Below, piece after piece: positions 8,715-17,473 of a DNA stretch of 64,000 bases (positions within the stretch are counted from its first letter, which is position 1; each line of letters starts with the position of its first letter). A program made the translations under genes and the position numbers. Below the pieces are notes generated by a model that saw only the letters and a list, made by a program, of their open reading frames with translations, had not been told where the DNA came from and made no database searches. This DNA is from Cohnella faecalis (GTDB lineage: Bacteria; Bacillota; Bacilli; Paenibacillales; Paenibacillaceae): positions 1,116,001 to 1,180,000 of the forward strand of contig NZ_QXJM01000039.1 in assembly GCF_003570905.1 (NCBI RefSeq), in the 5' to 3' direction.

Positions 8715-9095
8715 ATGGCATTTCAAACGGAATACGAGTTCGAGCTCCCGCGCGGATATGTCGACGAGCAGGGCACGCTTCACAAGCGCGGCGTCATGCG
8801 TCTTGCGACGGCTGCGGACGAGATTTTGCCGATGAAGGATCCTCGCGTGCAGTCCAATCCGGGGTATTTGTCCGTCATTTTGTTGGCAAGAGTCGTTACC
8901 AAGCTCGGAGATTTGAGACACATCGATACGAGAACAATCGAGAAGCTATTCACGGCCGATTTGACATATCTCCAAAGCTTGTACCGGCATATCAACGAGA
9001 TGGAGCCGCCGAAGCTTCATACGGCATGTCCGAAATGCGATCACGAGTTCGAGGTGGAAGTCGATTTTTTGTCCGTAACGGAGGGGCACTCGTAG
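8715..9095 (+). CDS. Phage tail assembly chaperone-like protein (gp41/TAC type) with a CxxC pair
   Basis: 126 residues. ATG at 8715 is chosen because AAGGAGG lies 10 bases upstream; the frame is open further upstream but without a credible start. The N-terminus FQTEYEFELPRGYVDEQGTL and the segment GVMRLATAADEILPMKDPRV match eCIS/Mu-like tail assembly proteins. The C-terminal CPKCDHEFEVEV could be half of a metal-binding ribbon. These proteins are usually encoded between tube genes and the baseplate genes, as here. Chaperone or tail-completion function is inferred from family and position. Confidence 0.75.
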   Translation: MAFQTEYEFELPRGYVDEQGTLHKRGVMRLATAADEILPMKDPRVQSNPGYLSVILLARVVTKLGDLRHIDTRTIEKLFTADLTYLQSLYRHINEMEPPKLHTACPKCDHEFEVEVDFLSVTEGHS

Positions 9096-9289
9096 GTTAT
9101 CCGGCAGACCGGATCTACGAGGAAGTAGGCTTCATCGCTTATTATTTTCACTGGCCCCACGACGATGTCATGAACATGGATCACCGCGAACGCCGCAGGT
9201 GGTGTGAAGAAATATCGAAAATCAACCGCAAGCTGAACGACGAGCCCGAGAGCAAGCAGAACGTCTTCGACGTATTCGGAAAGAGGTGA
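9092..9289 (+). CDS. Small eCIS protein (DUF6760-like) without a canonical start codon
   Basis: The sequence YPADRIYEEVGFIAYYFHW then NMDHRERRRWCEEISKINRKL is a strong match to small 50-60-residue proteins found beside eCIS tube genes (I believe DUF6760), which normally begin just before YP. Here CGGAGGGG (9079-9086) is well placed, but the codon in start position is GTA (9092). The nearest in-frame ATGs (9026, 9035) are inside the previous gene without a ribosome binding site. Either a base error destroyed the start or an unusual start is used. The ORF overlaps the previous stop. Function unknown. Confidence 0.6.
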   Translation, partial: VGYPADRIYEEVGFIAYYFHWPHDDVMNMDHRERRRWCEEISKINRKLNDEPESKQNVFDVFGKR

Positions 9290-9298
9290 CGACGGAAC

Positions 9299-9745
9299 GT
9301 GACCGTTAACGCAGTAAGCCATGATGTGATCGGAGCGTTCCGCTTTGTCGTCGAGCTGGACTCCATGCTCGTAGCCGGATTTTCGGAAGTGTTCGGCCTC
9401 GAGGCGCAAACCGAATACGAAGAAATACGGGAAGGCGGCAACAACGGCTTCGTACACCGGCTTCCCAAAGGGATCAGGCATCCTTCGATCGTTCTGAAGC
9501 GCGGCATTTCGTCCTCGCAGGAACTGTGGAATTGGTACGATCAAGCTTCGCGCGGGGCGCTGAAGCGCAAGAGCGGATCGATTATTTTGTACAAGCAAGA
9601 CGGCCGCGAGCTTTGCCGGTGGAACTTTTTCGACGCGTACCCGGTCAAGTGGTCGGGTCCGACGCTGCAAGCCGCATCCAGCGAAGTGGCGATCGAGACG
9701 ATCGAGCTTGTGCACAACGGTATAAAAGCTATTTTCCACGCTTGA
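9299..9745 (+). CDS. Inner tube protein 2 (Afp5/Pvc5-like)
   Basis: 148 residues, same fold pattern as the first tube protein: AFRFVVELDSMLVAGFSEVFG, then RGISSSQELWNWYDQA, then FFDAYPVKWSGPTLQAASSE. In eCIS loci a second tube paralogue usually makes the adaptor ring between baseplate hub and the bulk tube. GTG at 9299 is preceded by AAAGAGGTG. It is 41 bases upstream of the giant repeat protein. Confidence 0.92.
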   Translation: MTVNAVSHDVIGAFRFVVELDSMLVAGFSEVFGLEAQTEYEEIREGGNNGFVHRLPKGIRHPSIVLKRGISSSQELWNWYDQASRGALKRKSGSIILYKQDGRELCRWNFFDAYPVKWSGPTLQAASSEVAIETIELVHNGIKAIFHA

Positions 9746-9785
9746 GGAACGGATCTGATTTCGTTAATGGAAAGGGGAGGGGACA

Positions 9786-12700
9786 ATGGGACGGACGGCT
9801 GTAGCGCCAAGATCGAAGGGCGGTCTTGCGATGCGCCACGAGCGGTTCGCCGGAGATATTCTCGGCAAATACGGTCCCATTCGCCGCGGCGACAAGAGCG
9901 GCGCTCCTCTCGTTTTTCGTTCGAAATCGGATGCCAAGACCAAGCCCGTGAAGGCAACTCCGAGTACCGTTCACGTTCACGTAACGATGCCGGTTCAGCC
10001 GATGCCGCCTTTGGCGAAGGAGCAAATGAAGCCTCGGGAAAAGGCAGTCGTCAAGGAGCGAATCGTCGAGCGGGAAAAAATCGTCGAAAAGCTCGTAGTA
10101 AGCCGAACCGTCGTCGTTCGAGAGGTTGAGCGAATCATTCGCGAGCAGCGGCTGTTGAGAGAGCAAGCCGTCAAAGGGCCTGTTGCCGGAGCGCACGAAA
10201 ACGGAAAATCCGGCGTTGAGCGTGAAGTCGGCCAAGAACGCGGGTCCGCGAAATCGGCGAATGCGAGAACGGAGTCCGGGTCGCAGATTGCGAAGCCGGT
10301 CGCTCCGGAAGCGAAGGCAAGCCAGCATACGGGGCGTTCGGCGAAACAAGCCAAGAAGCAGCAACGCCAGTTTCCGGCATTAACGGCGAAGCCGGATTCG
10401 CAGCAGTCGCCCCCGATGCCGAAGCCGGAATTGGATGCAAACGAGCCGCCATTCGGCGAACGGAAAGACGAAGCGGCTGCAGGCGTGTCGGCCAAATCAG
10501 CGGGCTTAACGGGACTATCGGGAAATTGGAAGCTGTCCGCTGCTATACCCGTCGGCCTTGTTAAAGGGAACCTCGGTATAGGCAAGGACAAGCAGCCCCG
10601 GAAGGCGAGAGCGTCTTTTTCCCCTTTGATTTTAATAAACAGGCTGCTTCGCGGCAGCGAGGAAGCATCCCTTCCCGTGCGGTATAGGTTCGCGAATAAG
10701 CGGAAATCTGCGGTTTCGGGTGTGAATCGAACCGAGCGACGCGACTTGCAGGATAATCGTTCCGACGACGGAATTATCGCCGATGGCCGAACGGAATTGC
10801 CCACTGAACAAGGGGCAAAGGGCGTTTCAAGCGAAGGAATGAACGATGCTTCGCTGACGACGGTCAGGGCGTGGCTGCGCCGGACGCTTCTTTCATCGCG
10901 GAAGTCTGATTTTCTTAAGCTTAATAGACACGAAATTTTGTCCCACCCATCCGTTCCGCTGACATTCCGACGTTTGGCGGAAGCCGGGACTATGGCGGCA
11001 ACGCGCCGGGGAAGCCTGGAGAGCTCTTCGCATGCGGGCACTGTCGCACTCAAGCTCCAATTGCGTCGGCATGAAGGGCGGCAGACGGTTTTTATAGAGC
11101 AACAAGCGCCGACAGGGGGCAGCTCGGCTGCCAATAGACCGATGCCGCAACCGAAATCGCATGACGAACGCCCAAGTTTGGAAGCCGGGCGTCAAGCTCC
11201 GGATTCGGGTCAGCCTATTGCGAAGGGCAGCGATGCCCCCCAGTCTGGCTTGCACAGGAGAACGGAGCGTGATGTGCTCGTTTCGAGCTTGCCGCAGGGG
11301 GAAGAGAGCCATATCCTGCCATCGGACTCGCGGACAGTCTCCGGCAATTCGATTGGCAGAGCTCCGTTAACGGCCCGTCCGTCGACAAGCACCGTCGATA
11401 CGCCTCGAAAAGGGAGCAGGGAGCTTTATTCCCGCGTCTTTTTATCGCATCGGCAGCCGAAGGGCGTGGTCGCTCGGTCGAAGAATGCGAGACGGCTCTC
11501 GGAGGAACGAGAGCTTGTTCGCCCGATAGAAAAGCGGACTTTGATGCCTGCGAATCTGCGAAATCCATTGTCCGTAACGGCCGGGCTCAGCCCGAGGCTT
11601 CCGCTTGTTTTTCATCGACTGGCCGAACGAAAGGGCCAGCCGGATCAAACTAGGCATCATTCCGCCGATGCAGCCAATACCCCCTCAATTTCTAAGGGGC
11701 CGGACATTTCGTCTGCCGCTTCCGGCAAGGTTTCGGGGCGACGGGAAGAGCTGCGAGATCGCGGGCGGAGGGATGCGCATGTCGACGAAGCTCCCGAGGC
11801 GGGAATTGGATCGGCATTGAATTCGAGCGGACCGATTCCTACAAATTCGGATGGCGCGCTATCGCCCGAACGCATGGCGAGCTTGTCCGAAAGTCGTTCG
11901 ACACCGGCTCTTGCCGGGACGGTCAAGAACTCGGCTAAGCCAGCAGAGGATGATAGCGGAAGCTTTATCTACCCGGCAGCGAAAACCTGGTGGAAGGGAC
12001 GTGCTCTCCGCTTCTCGCATTTGGCCGGGAAAAGGCCGACGGATCAGGCCACTTCGGCGGATTTGCGATTCCCTGCGAGCGGAGGCGGTCGCAATAGCGT
12101 TCCGGCCAAGTCCGAAGGAGCGCCGGGAGCGCAATCCGCATTCGACCTTGCGGGCAGTGCCGCTCGAGGGATAGTCCTTCGACGAGGGATGACGCTCGGC
12201 AACGGGATCGCCTTGCTTGCTCACAAGCGCCCATCGGCTAACGGAGCTGCGTCCGGCAAGCTGTCGTTAGAGCGGTCTTCCGATGCAACGGCATCGAACG
12301 TTCACTCGGAGGCGAAGCCGTTCGGCAATCTTGATGGTTCAGCGTCGCTATTGCATCAGAAAATGTCCGCAAACGAACCAAAGTCCGCCATAAGCGTTCG
12401 GCGCAGCACGCCCGCCGACGGTCAGGCAATCGCAGCGCAGTCTCGACTGCGGACAATCGCAAACGGCGGACAACCTTTGCCGACGACGCTTAAACGAATA
12501 TCCTCGAACAATCGCATAGGCGCATCGCAGCTGCAGCAGCCGCCATCCGCGAACGGTGGTCAATCCGTCCCACTATCGCATAAACGAGCGGCGACGAGCG
12601 GTCGGACAAGCGCAACGGGATCGCAGCAGCGGCCATCCGTAAACGGCGGAACATCCGCACCATTGTCGCTGCAACGGCCATCCGTAAACGGCGGAACATC

Positions 12701-14234
12701 CGCACCATTGTCGCAGCAGCGGTCATCCGTAAATAGTGGAACATCCGCACCATTGTCGCAGCAACGGCCATCCGTAAACGGCGGGTCATCTGCACCATTG
12801 TCTCAGCAGCGGTCATCCGTAAATGGTGGAACATCCGCACCATTGTCGCACAAGCGGTCAGCGCCGAATGGTCAAACAAGCGCAACGGGGTCGCAGCAGC
12901 GGCCATCCGTGAACGGCGGAACATCTGCACCATTGTCGCACAAGCGGTCAGCGTCGAGTGACCAAACAAGCGCAACGGGGTCGCAGCAGCGGCCATCCGT
13001 AAACGGCGGAACATCCGCACCATTGTCGCACAAGCGGTCAGCGTCGAGTGACCAAACAAGCGAAACGGGGTCGCAACAGCGGCCATCCGAGAACGGCGGA
13101 ACATCCGCACCATTGTCGCACAAGCGGTCAGCGTCGAGTGACCAAACAAGCACAACGGGGTCGCAGCAGCGGCCAACCGTGAACGGCGAAACATCCGCAC
13201 CATTGTCGCACAAGCGGTCAGCGTCGAGTGACCAAACAAGCGCAACGGGGTCGCAGCAGCGATCATCCGTAATTGGTGGAGCATCCGCCCCAATGTCGCA
13301 CAAGCGGTCAGCGTCGAATGGTCAAACAAGCGCAACAGGATCACAGCAGCGGCCATCCATATTGATGTTGCACAAAAGGGCAATGTTGAACGATCGGACT
13401 ACTGCCCGGCAATCAAAGAGGCGGTCACCCGTAAATGGCGGACAACCAGCGCCATTCACGAATAGTCGGTCAGCGTTGAACGATCAGAATAGGGCATCGC
13501 AATTTCAAAATCGAGCGTTCGCAAACGGTGAAACCACCGCGTCAATGTCGCACATACGAGCGGCGTCGAACGATCGGACAACCGCATCGAATTCGCAGTT
13601 GCGTCCAACAGCGGTCGATGAACAAACCGCAATCAGCGGACAAGCGGCAACAATGTCGCACAATTGGCAATCGCCAATGGCAACAATGTCAATTGCGCTA
13701 TCGCATATGAGAATGTTAACTCCCGATACGGAGTCATCGATGCTCTCGAAGAATCGCCAATCGCCTGCCGGGACAGCGACCGCCATGCTCTCGCACAAAC
13801 GGCAAACGGCAGCGGCCTCCATAGCTGTCGCCGATCGCCCAACCATTGCGGCTCGCGCCCGAGTCGCCGCGCCGCATCAACCGCCGGCTCCGCCGCAGCA
13901 AGCGGCCGCGGCCGCCCAACAAGCCGCGCCGCACGCGGAGCTCGCGCACGCGGCACCGGCTTCCGCCGGCAGGCGCGGCCAGCCGCCGACGGCACAAGCT
14001 CCGCGCGCGCCGGCGGCTGCGCTCGAGCTGCGGCGCTCGGCGCCGCAAGCCTCTCCCGCGCAGCCCGAGCCTTCGCGGGAGATCAAGATCGATGCTCCGC
14101 CGCAGATCGATGCGGAGCAGTTGAAGCAAGCGCTAAGCTCGCTGCCGCAGCTTAATCCGGATCAACTGGCGGATCAAGTCTACAAATCGCTCATGAAAAA
14201 AATGAAGTTCGAGCAGCGTCTTCGCGGCTTCTGA
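9786..14234 (+). CDS. Giant repeat-rich eCIS protein; candidate tape measure or lumen protein
   Basis: 1482 residues. An N-terminal charged helical segment rich in Glu/Arg (about 78-140) could form a coiled coil. A long low-complexity region rich in Ser, Arg, Ala and Gln follows. Degenerate 15-residue units (consensus about RPSVNGGTSAPLSHK, one basic residue pair per unit) run from roughly residue 815 to 1345. An Ala/Pro-rich stretch is next, and then a conserved C-terminus (IDAEQLKQALSSLPQLNPDQ, then LADQVYKSLMKKMKFEQRL). Short helical tails of this last type occur in eCIS proteins encoded before the LysM gene. No conventional tape-measure gene is seen elsewhere in the locus, which makes this the best candidate. 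A disordered cargo scaffold is the alternative. ATG at 9786 follows AAAGGGGAGG. Identity is uncertain. Confidence 0.7.
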   Translation: MGRTAVAPRSKGGLAMRHERFAGDILGKYGPIRRGDKSGAPLVFRSKSDAKTKPVKATPSTVHVHVTMPVQPMPPLAKEQMKPREKAVVKERIVEREKIVEKLVVSRTVVVREVERIIREQRLLREQAVKGPVAGAHENGKSGVEREVGQERGSAKSANARTESGSQIAKPVAPEAKASQHTGRSAKQAKKQQRQFPALTAKPDSQQSPPMPKPELDANEPPFGERKDEAAAGVSAKSAGLTGLSGNWKLSAAIPVGLVKGNLGIGKDKQPRKARASFSPLILINRLLRGSEEASLPVRYRFANKRKSAVSGVNRTERRDLQDNRSDDGIIADGRTELPTEQGAKGVSSEGMNDASLTTVRAWLRRTLLSSRKSDFLKLNRHEILSHPSVPLTFRRLAEAGTMAATRRGSLESSSHAGTVALKLQLRRHEGRQTVFIEQQAPTGGSSAANRPMPQPKSHDERPSLEAGRQAPDSGQPIAKGSDAPQSGLHRRTERDVLVSSLPQGEESHILPSDSRTVSGNSIGRAPLTARPSTSTVDTPRKGSRELYSRVFLSHRQPKGVVARSKNARRLSEERELVRPIEKRTLMPANLRNPLSVTAGLSPRLPLVFHRLAERKGQPDQTRHHSADAANTPSISKGPDISSAASGKVSGRREELRDRGRRDAHVDEAPEAGIGSALNSSGPIPTNSDGALSPERMASLSESRSTPALAGTVKNSAKPAEDDSGSFIYPAAKTWWKGRALRFSHLAGKRPTDQATSADLRFPASGGGRNSVPAKSEGAPGAQSAFDLAGSAARGIVLRRGMTLGNGIALLAHKRPSANGAASGKLSLERSSDATASNVHSEAKPFGNLDGSASLLHQKMSANEPKSAISVRRSTPADGQAIAAQSRLRTIANGGQPLPTTLKRISSNNRIGASQLQQPPSANGGQSVPLSHKRAATSGRTSATGSQQRPSVNGGTSAPLSLQRPSVNGGTSAPLSQQRSSVNSGTSAPLSQQRPSVNGGSSAPLSQQRSSVNGGTSAPLSHKRSAPNGQTSATGSQQRPSVNGGTSAPLSHKRSASSDQTSATGSQQRPSVNGGTSAPLSHKRSASSDQTSETGSQQRPSENGGTSAPLSHKRSASSDQTSTTGSQQRPTVNGETSAPLSHKRSASSDQTSATGSQQRSSVIGGASAPMSHKRSASNGQTSATGSQQRPSILMLHKRAMLNDRTTARQSKRRSPVNGGQPAPFTNSRSALNDQNRASQFQNRAFANGETTASMSHIRAASNDRTTASNSQLRPTAVDEQTAISGQAATMSHNWQSPMATMSIALSHMRMLTPDTESSMLSKNRQSPAGTATAMLSHKRQTAAASIAVADRPTIAARARVAAPHQPPAPPQQAAAAAQQAAPHAELAHAAPASAGRRGQPPTAQAPRAPAAALELRRSAPQASPAQPEPSREIKIDAPPQIDAEQLKQALSSLPQLNPDQLADQVYKSLMKKMKFEQRLRGF
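12600..13370 (+). repeat. 45/90-bp in-frame tandem repeats inside the giant eCIS gene
   Basis: The anchor ACCAAACAAG recurs at 12961, 13051, 13141 and 13231, exactly 90 bases apart, and each 90-mer is two related 45-bp units (15 codons each). Units 12645-12840 repeat at 45 bp. Changes between copies mostly preserve the reading frame and the Arg/Lys spacing. More degenerate copies extend on both sides (about 12225-13820). Confidence 0.93.
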
Positions 14235-14283
14235 AGCGGCATGCCTGCTCGAACAGCACACGTTCTTATCGTACCGAACGGAA

Positions 14284-14470
14284 TAAGACGAATTATTCAC
14301 CTTAATGTAGCCGGAAGCACACCCCGAGCTTGAATTAAGACGAACAATTCACCCTATTCTCGCTCGAAGCATCCAAAAACCACCAACCACAGCCAATTAA
14401 GACGAAATAGTCGTCTTATTCCATACAAACTAGTTAGTTTGTTCCATATAAGACGAACAAGTCGTCTTAT
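14284..14470. repeat. Intergenic TAAGACGA repeats forming three hairpins
   Basis: The 338-base gap between the giant gene and the LysM gene contains no ORF. TAAGACGA occurs four times on the + strand (14284, 14336, 14398, 14449), twice followed by its inverted copy. The hairpins are 14398-14418 (8 bp, loop AATAG) and 14448-14470 (9 bp, loop ACAAG). Between them CAAACTA-GT-TAGTTTG (14426-14441) is a third palindrome. The first two copies share the longer consensus AAKWAAGACGAAY then ATTCACC. They may be an RNA-processing or attenuation region, or remnants of an extragenic repeat element. Confidence 0.7.
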
Positions 14471-14572
14471 TACCAAGCCGCACCACCCACCAAGAGCATC
14501 ACCAGCGGCACCAAGAGCATCACCCGCACCACCAGCAGCCTGCAAGCGAACACAGGAAAGGAGGCCATCGGC

Positions 14573-15199
14573 TTGTCGCTCACCAAGGCCAAGATCATCA
14601 TTATCAAAAGCAACTCGCAAGAGACGGTCGATGTGCTGTTCAATCCGAACGAATACGTGCTGCAATCGGGCAACACGTTCTCGTGGCAGACGATTCCCGG
14701 CTTGCAGTCGCCGATCGCCCAGTTTGTGAGCGGGGAGGCGACGACGCTGACGATGGACCTCTTTTTCGATACGTACGAGAAAGGCACCGACGTCCGAGCG
14801 CATACCGCCAAAGTAACCGGTTTGCTGAACGTCGACCGCGATCTCCACGCGCCGCCGCTGTGCCGCTTCGTCTGGGGCTCGCTCGATTTCAAAGGCGTGG
14901 CGGAAAAAGTGTCGCAGCGATTTACGATGTTTCTCAATAGCGGCATTCCGGTGCGCGCCACGCTGAACGTCACTTTTCGAGCCGTACAGTCGATGACGGA
15001 GCAATACCAGAACGTTCCCCGCCAAAGCGCGGACCGGACGAAGCAGAAGACGCTGAAGCAGGACGAGCAGCTATGGATGCTTGCCGCCGAAGAATACGAA
15101 GACCCGTCGCACTGGCGGGCGATCGCGGAAGCGAACGGCATCGACAACCCGCGCAAGCTTCCCGTCGGGCGCAAGCTGACTATTCCGAGGCTGGAGTGA
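14573..15199 (+). CDS. LysM-domain baseplate protein (Afp7/Pvc7-like)
   Basis: 208 residues. The N-terminal part (VDVLFNPNEYVLQSGNTFSW then LDLFFDTYEKGTDV-like region) is the T4 gp53-like eCIS fold. The C-terminus (about 165-208; WRAIAEANGIDNPRKLPVGR) is a LysM motif, as in Afp7/gp53 proteins that clamp the hub inside the baseplate. TTG at 14573 is chosen because AAAGGAGG lies 9 bases upstream. The following hub gene starts 7 bases after the stop. Confidence 0.9.
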   Translation: MSLTKAKIIIIKSNSQETVDVLFNPNEYVLQSGNTFSWQTIPGLQSPIAQFVSGEATTLTMDLFFDTYEKGTDVRAHTAKVTGLLNVDRDLHAPPLCRFVWGSLDFKGVAEKVSQRFTMFLNSGIPVRATLNVTFRAVQSMTEQYQNVPRQSADRTKQKTLKQDEQLWMLAAEEYEDPSHWRAIAEANGIDNPRKLPVGRKLTIPRLE

Positions 15200-15206
15200 G
15201 CGGATC

Positions 15207-16304
15207 ATGGCTATCAAATTCGATACGACCACATATACCTTCGATGCGCTGGAGAAGAAATACGGCAGCTTTTACGCTCCGGCGTTCGACATTCTCATCG
15301 ACGGGCAAAGCCTTACTTTGCAGCGAATCGCCGTCTCCTCGCTAACGGTGGAGACGACGATCGAAGCGCGCGCCGACTCGTTCAACTTTCGGGTCGAGAA
15401 CGCCTACAACGCCGTCTCGCGCTCGTTCAACTGGGTCGGCTCCTTGCTCGAAGTAGGCAAATCGATCACGATCAAGATAGGCTACAAGGACAAGCTTGAG
15501 GAAGTTTTTCAAGGGATTGTAACCGGCATTTCGCTCGACTATCCGTCGGAGGGGCAGCCTTCCGTCACGGTACGAGGCATGGACAAATCGATGCTTATGA
15601 TGCGAAGCGTCAAATCAAACCTTTGGCGCGATAAGAAAGTAAGCGATGTTGTCAAAGAGATCGGCGGCAAATACGGGCTGCAGCTCCAGGTAGACGACAC
15701 GATGACTCCGGTTCCGACGATCGAGCAGCTTCAGGCGAGCGATTTTCATTTTTTGAAGGAGCTGGCAGAGTCGAACAACCACGATTTTTTCGTTATCGGC
15801 CAAAAGCTCTATTTCAAAAAACCGAACGCATCCGCTAGCCCGGTCATTACGCTCATGTACGGCAAAAACTTGAAAAGCTATTCGACAGACGTCGATATAT
15901 CGAATCAGGTTAGCCAAATTATCGTCCGCAGCGTCGATCCGGCAACGCGCATTCCGTTTCAAGCGGTGTCCCAGTCGGTCAACATTATGGGCACGAACGG
16001 CAAAACCGGAGCCAACATTATGGCCGCATTGTCGAGCCATCTGGTCGAGACGGTCTACAGCAACGTCCAGACGCAGTCCGAAGCGCAGAAGCTCGCGAAC
16101 TCCATGCTCAACGAGCGGGCGATGGGCCTAATATCCGGGGAGGGCGAATGCATCGGCCTGCCGGAGCTGCGGGCGGGACGCCATATCAAGCTTGACGGAC
16201 TGGGTCCGAAATTCAACCAGCCGCTGCGGCTGTCGGGCGTTACGCACAAGATCGACAACCGGGGCTATGTGACGAATTTTTCGGTAGAGGGGAACGCGAT
16301 CTGA
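15207..16304 (+). CDS. Baseplate hub protein (gp27-like / phage late control D family)
   Basis: 365 residues. The segments FNWVGSLLEVGKSITIKIGY, VFQGIVTGISLDYPSEGQPS and VTVRGMDKSMLMMRS are typical of the gp27/VgrG N-terminal hub fold, as is DFHFLKELAESNNHDFFVIG. It forms the trimeric adaptor between tube and spike. In Afp8 and VgrG hub and spike are fused, but here the spike is the next gene, whose ATG overlaps this stop by one base, so translation is coupled. Confidence 0.9.
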   Translation: MAIKFDTTTYTFDALEKKYGSFYAPAFDILIDGQSLTLQRIAVSSLTVETTIEARADSFNFRVENAYNAVSRSFNWVGSLLEVGKSITIKIGYKDKLEEVFQGIVTGISLDYPSEGQPSVTVRGMDKSMLMMRSVKSNLWRDKKVSDVVKEIGGKYGLQLQVDDTMTPVPTIEQLQASDFHFLKELAESNNHDFFVIGQKLYFKKPNASASPVITLMYGKNLKSYSTDVDISNQVSQIIVRSVDPATRIPFQAVSQSVNIMGTNGKTGANIMAALSSHLVETVYSNVQTQSEAQKLANSMLNERAMGLISGEGECIGLPELRAGRHIKLDGLGPKFNQPLRLSGVTHKIDNRGYVTNFSVEGNAI

Positions 16305-17011
16305 TGTTTAATTATCCGCCGCAACAGCAGCAGGCCGGTATCATTAACGGCGTCATGATCGCCAAGGTTACGAACAACAAAGACCCCGAGAAGCTCGGAA
16401 GGGTGAAGCTCAAATTCCCGTTGAGGGAGAACGAGCACGAGTCCGACTGGGCATCCGTCACGACGTTCATGACCGGGGGAAGCCGGGGATCGGTGTTCAT
16501 TCCGGAAGTCGACGACGAGGTGCTCGTAGCGTTCGTGCTGGGCAACCTGAACATGCCGATCGTCGTCGGCTCCCTCTGGAACAAGAACAGCAAGCCTCCG
16601 ACGCCCGACGAGAACAACAACATTCGCAAAATCGTCTCCAAGCACGGTCACGAATTCATTTTTGACGATACGTCGAGCGCCGCCAAAGTAACGCTGAAAT
16701 CCAAAAAGGGAATGCAGCTCGAATTCGTCGACCAGAACGACAAAGTCGAAATCAAGGCCGGCTCGACCGGTCCCGTCGTCACTCTCGAAGGAGGCTCGTC
16801 GGGAACGCTCACGCTCAAATCCGGCACGAACAAAATTACGATCGACAACAAAGGCAACATCAACGTCGACTCCACGACCGGCATTACGATCAAGAGCACG
16901 CAAATCAAGGTCGAGGCGACGGCCCAGATGACACTTAAGGCGAACGCGAGTCTTAATCTTGAATCCAGCGGCATTGTGAACATCAAAGGCTCGTTAGTGA
17001 AAATCAATTAA
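16304..17011 (+). CDS. Spike protein (gp5/gpV OB-fold with beta-helix needle)
   Basis: 235 residues. An N-terminal OB fold (about 12-100: AKVTNNKDPEKLGRVKLKFP, then PEVDDEVLVAFVLGNLNMPI then VVGSLWN) is the Vgr/gp5 signature. The remaining 130 residues are short alternating beta strands (TLKSGTNKITIDNKGNINVD and onward), the triple beta-helix needle. The tip is expected to be capped by a PAAR protein; one is encoded at 30.0-30.4 kb. Coupled to the hub gene. Confidence 0.93.
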   Translation: MFNYPPQQQQAGIINGVMIAKVTNNKDPEKLGRVKLKFPLRENEHESDWASVTTFMTGGSRGSVFIPEVDDEVLVAFVLGNLNMPIVVGSLWNKNSKPPTPDENNNIRKIVSKHGHEFIFDDTSSAAKVTLKSKKGMQLEFVDQNDKVEIKAGSTGPVVTLEGGSSGTLTLKSGTNKITIDNKGNINVDSTTGITIKSTQIKVEATAQMTLKANASLNLESSGIVNIKGSLVKIN

Positions 17012-17053
17012 TCCGCAACGGCGAAGCCGCAGAGGAAAAAAGGGGGCGCAGCG

Positions 17054-17455
17054 ATGAGCGCATCATTCTTGGGCAGAGGGTGGAAGTTTCCCGTTCAGGT
17101 TGACAAGACGACCGGGAGATTTTTGCTCTCGGAAGGGGAAGACGATATCGCGGAAGCGGTTCGCGTCATCCTCATGACCTCGAAGGGGGAACGCGTCATG
17201 CGCCCGAGCTTCGGCTGCGGCTTGAGGGACTTCGCCTTCGGAACGATGGACGAGACGTCTCTCCGACTATTGGAGACCGACGTTTGCGAAGCGATTACGG
17301 TATGGGAGCCGAGGGTGACCGACGTCGAAGTGACGGCGCTGCCCGACGACAGCGAGCCCGGACGAATGCTTCTGCAAATTTCGTATGTCGTCCGATCGAC
17401 GAACAATCTATTCAACCAGGTATACCCCTTCTATCTCGAAGAAGGCACGAAATAA
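17054..17455 (+). CDS. Baseplate wedge protein gp25-like (Afp9/Pvc9)
   Basis: 133 residues in the gp25/GPW family. The invariant EPR core motif is visible in TVWEPRVTDVEV (about residue 82-93), and IAEAVRVILMTSKGERVMRP is the usual N-terminal helix and strand. This protein nucleates sheath assembly on the baseplate. AAAAGGGGGCG precedes the ATG. It is followed after 18 bases by the first baseplate-J protein, the usual order. Confidence 0.94.
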   Translation: MSASFLGRGWKFPVQVDKTTGRFLLSEGEDDIAEAVRVILMTSKGERVMRPSFGCGLRDFAFGTMDETSLRLLETDVCEAITVWEPRVTDVEVTALPDDSEPGRMLLQISYVVRSTNNLFNQVYPFYLEEGTK

Positions 17456-17473
17456 ACGGGAGAGATCAAACCG

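Noticed and set aside
12490..13383. 297-residue antisense ORF inside the giant eCIS gene
   Set aside because: It mirrors the in-frame repeats; no ribosome binding site, and the + strand gene is clearly the coding one.
9786..14234. DUF4157-type cargo toxin identity for the giant protein
   Set aside because: No HExxH zinc-peptidase motif or other toxin signature seen; repeats and conserved C-terminal helix fit a structural role better.
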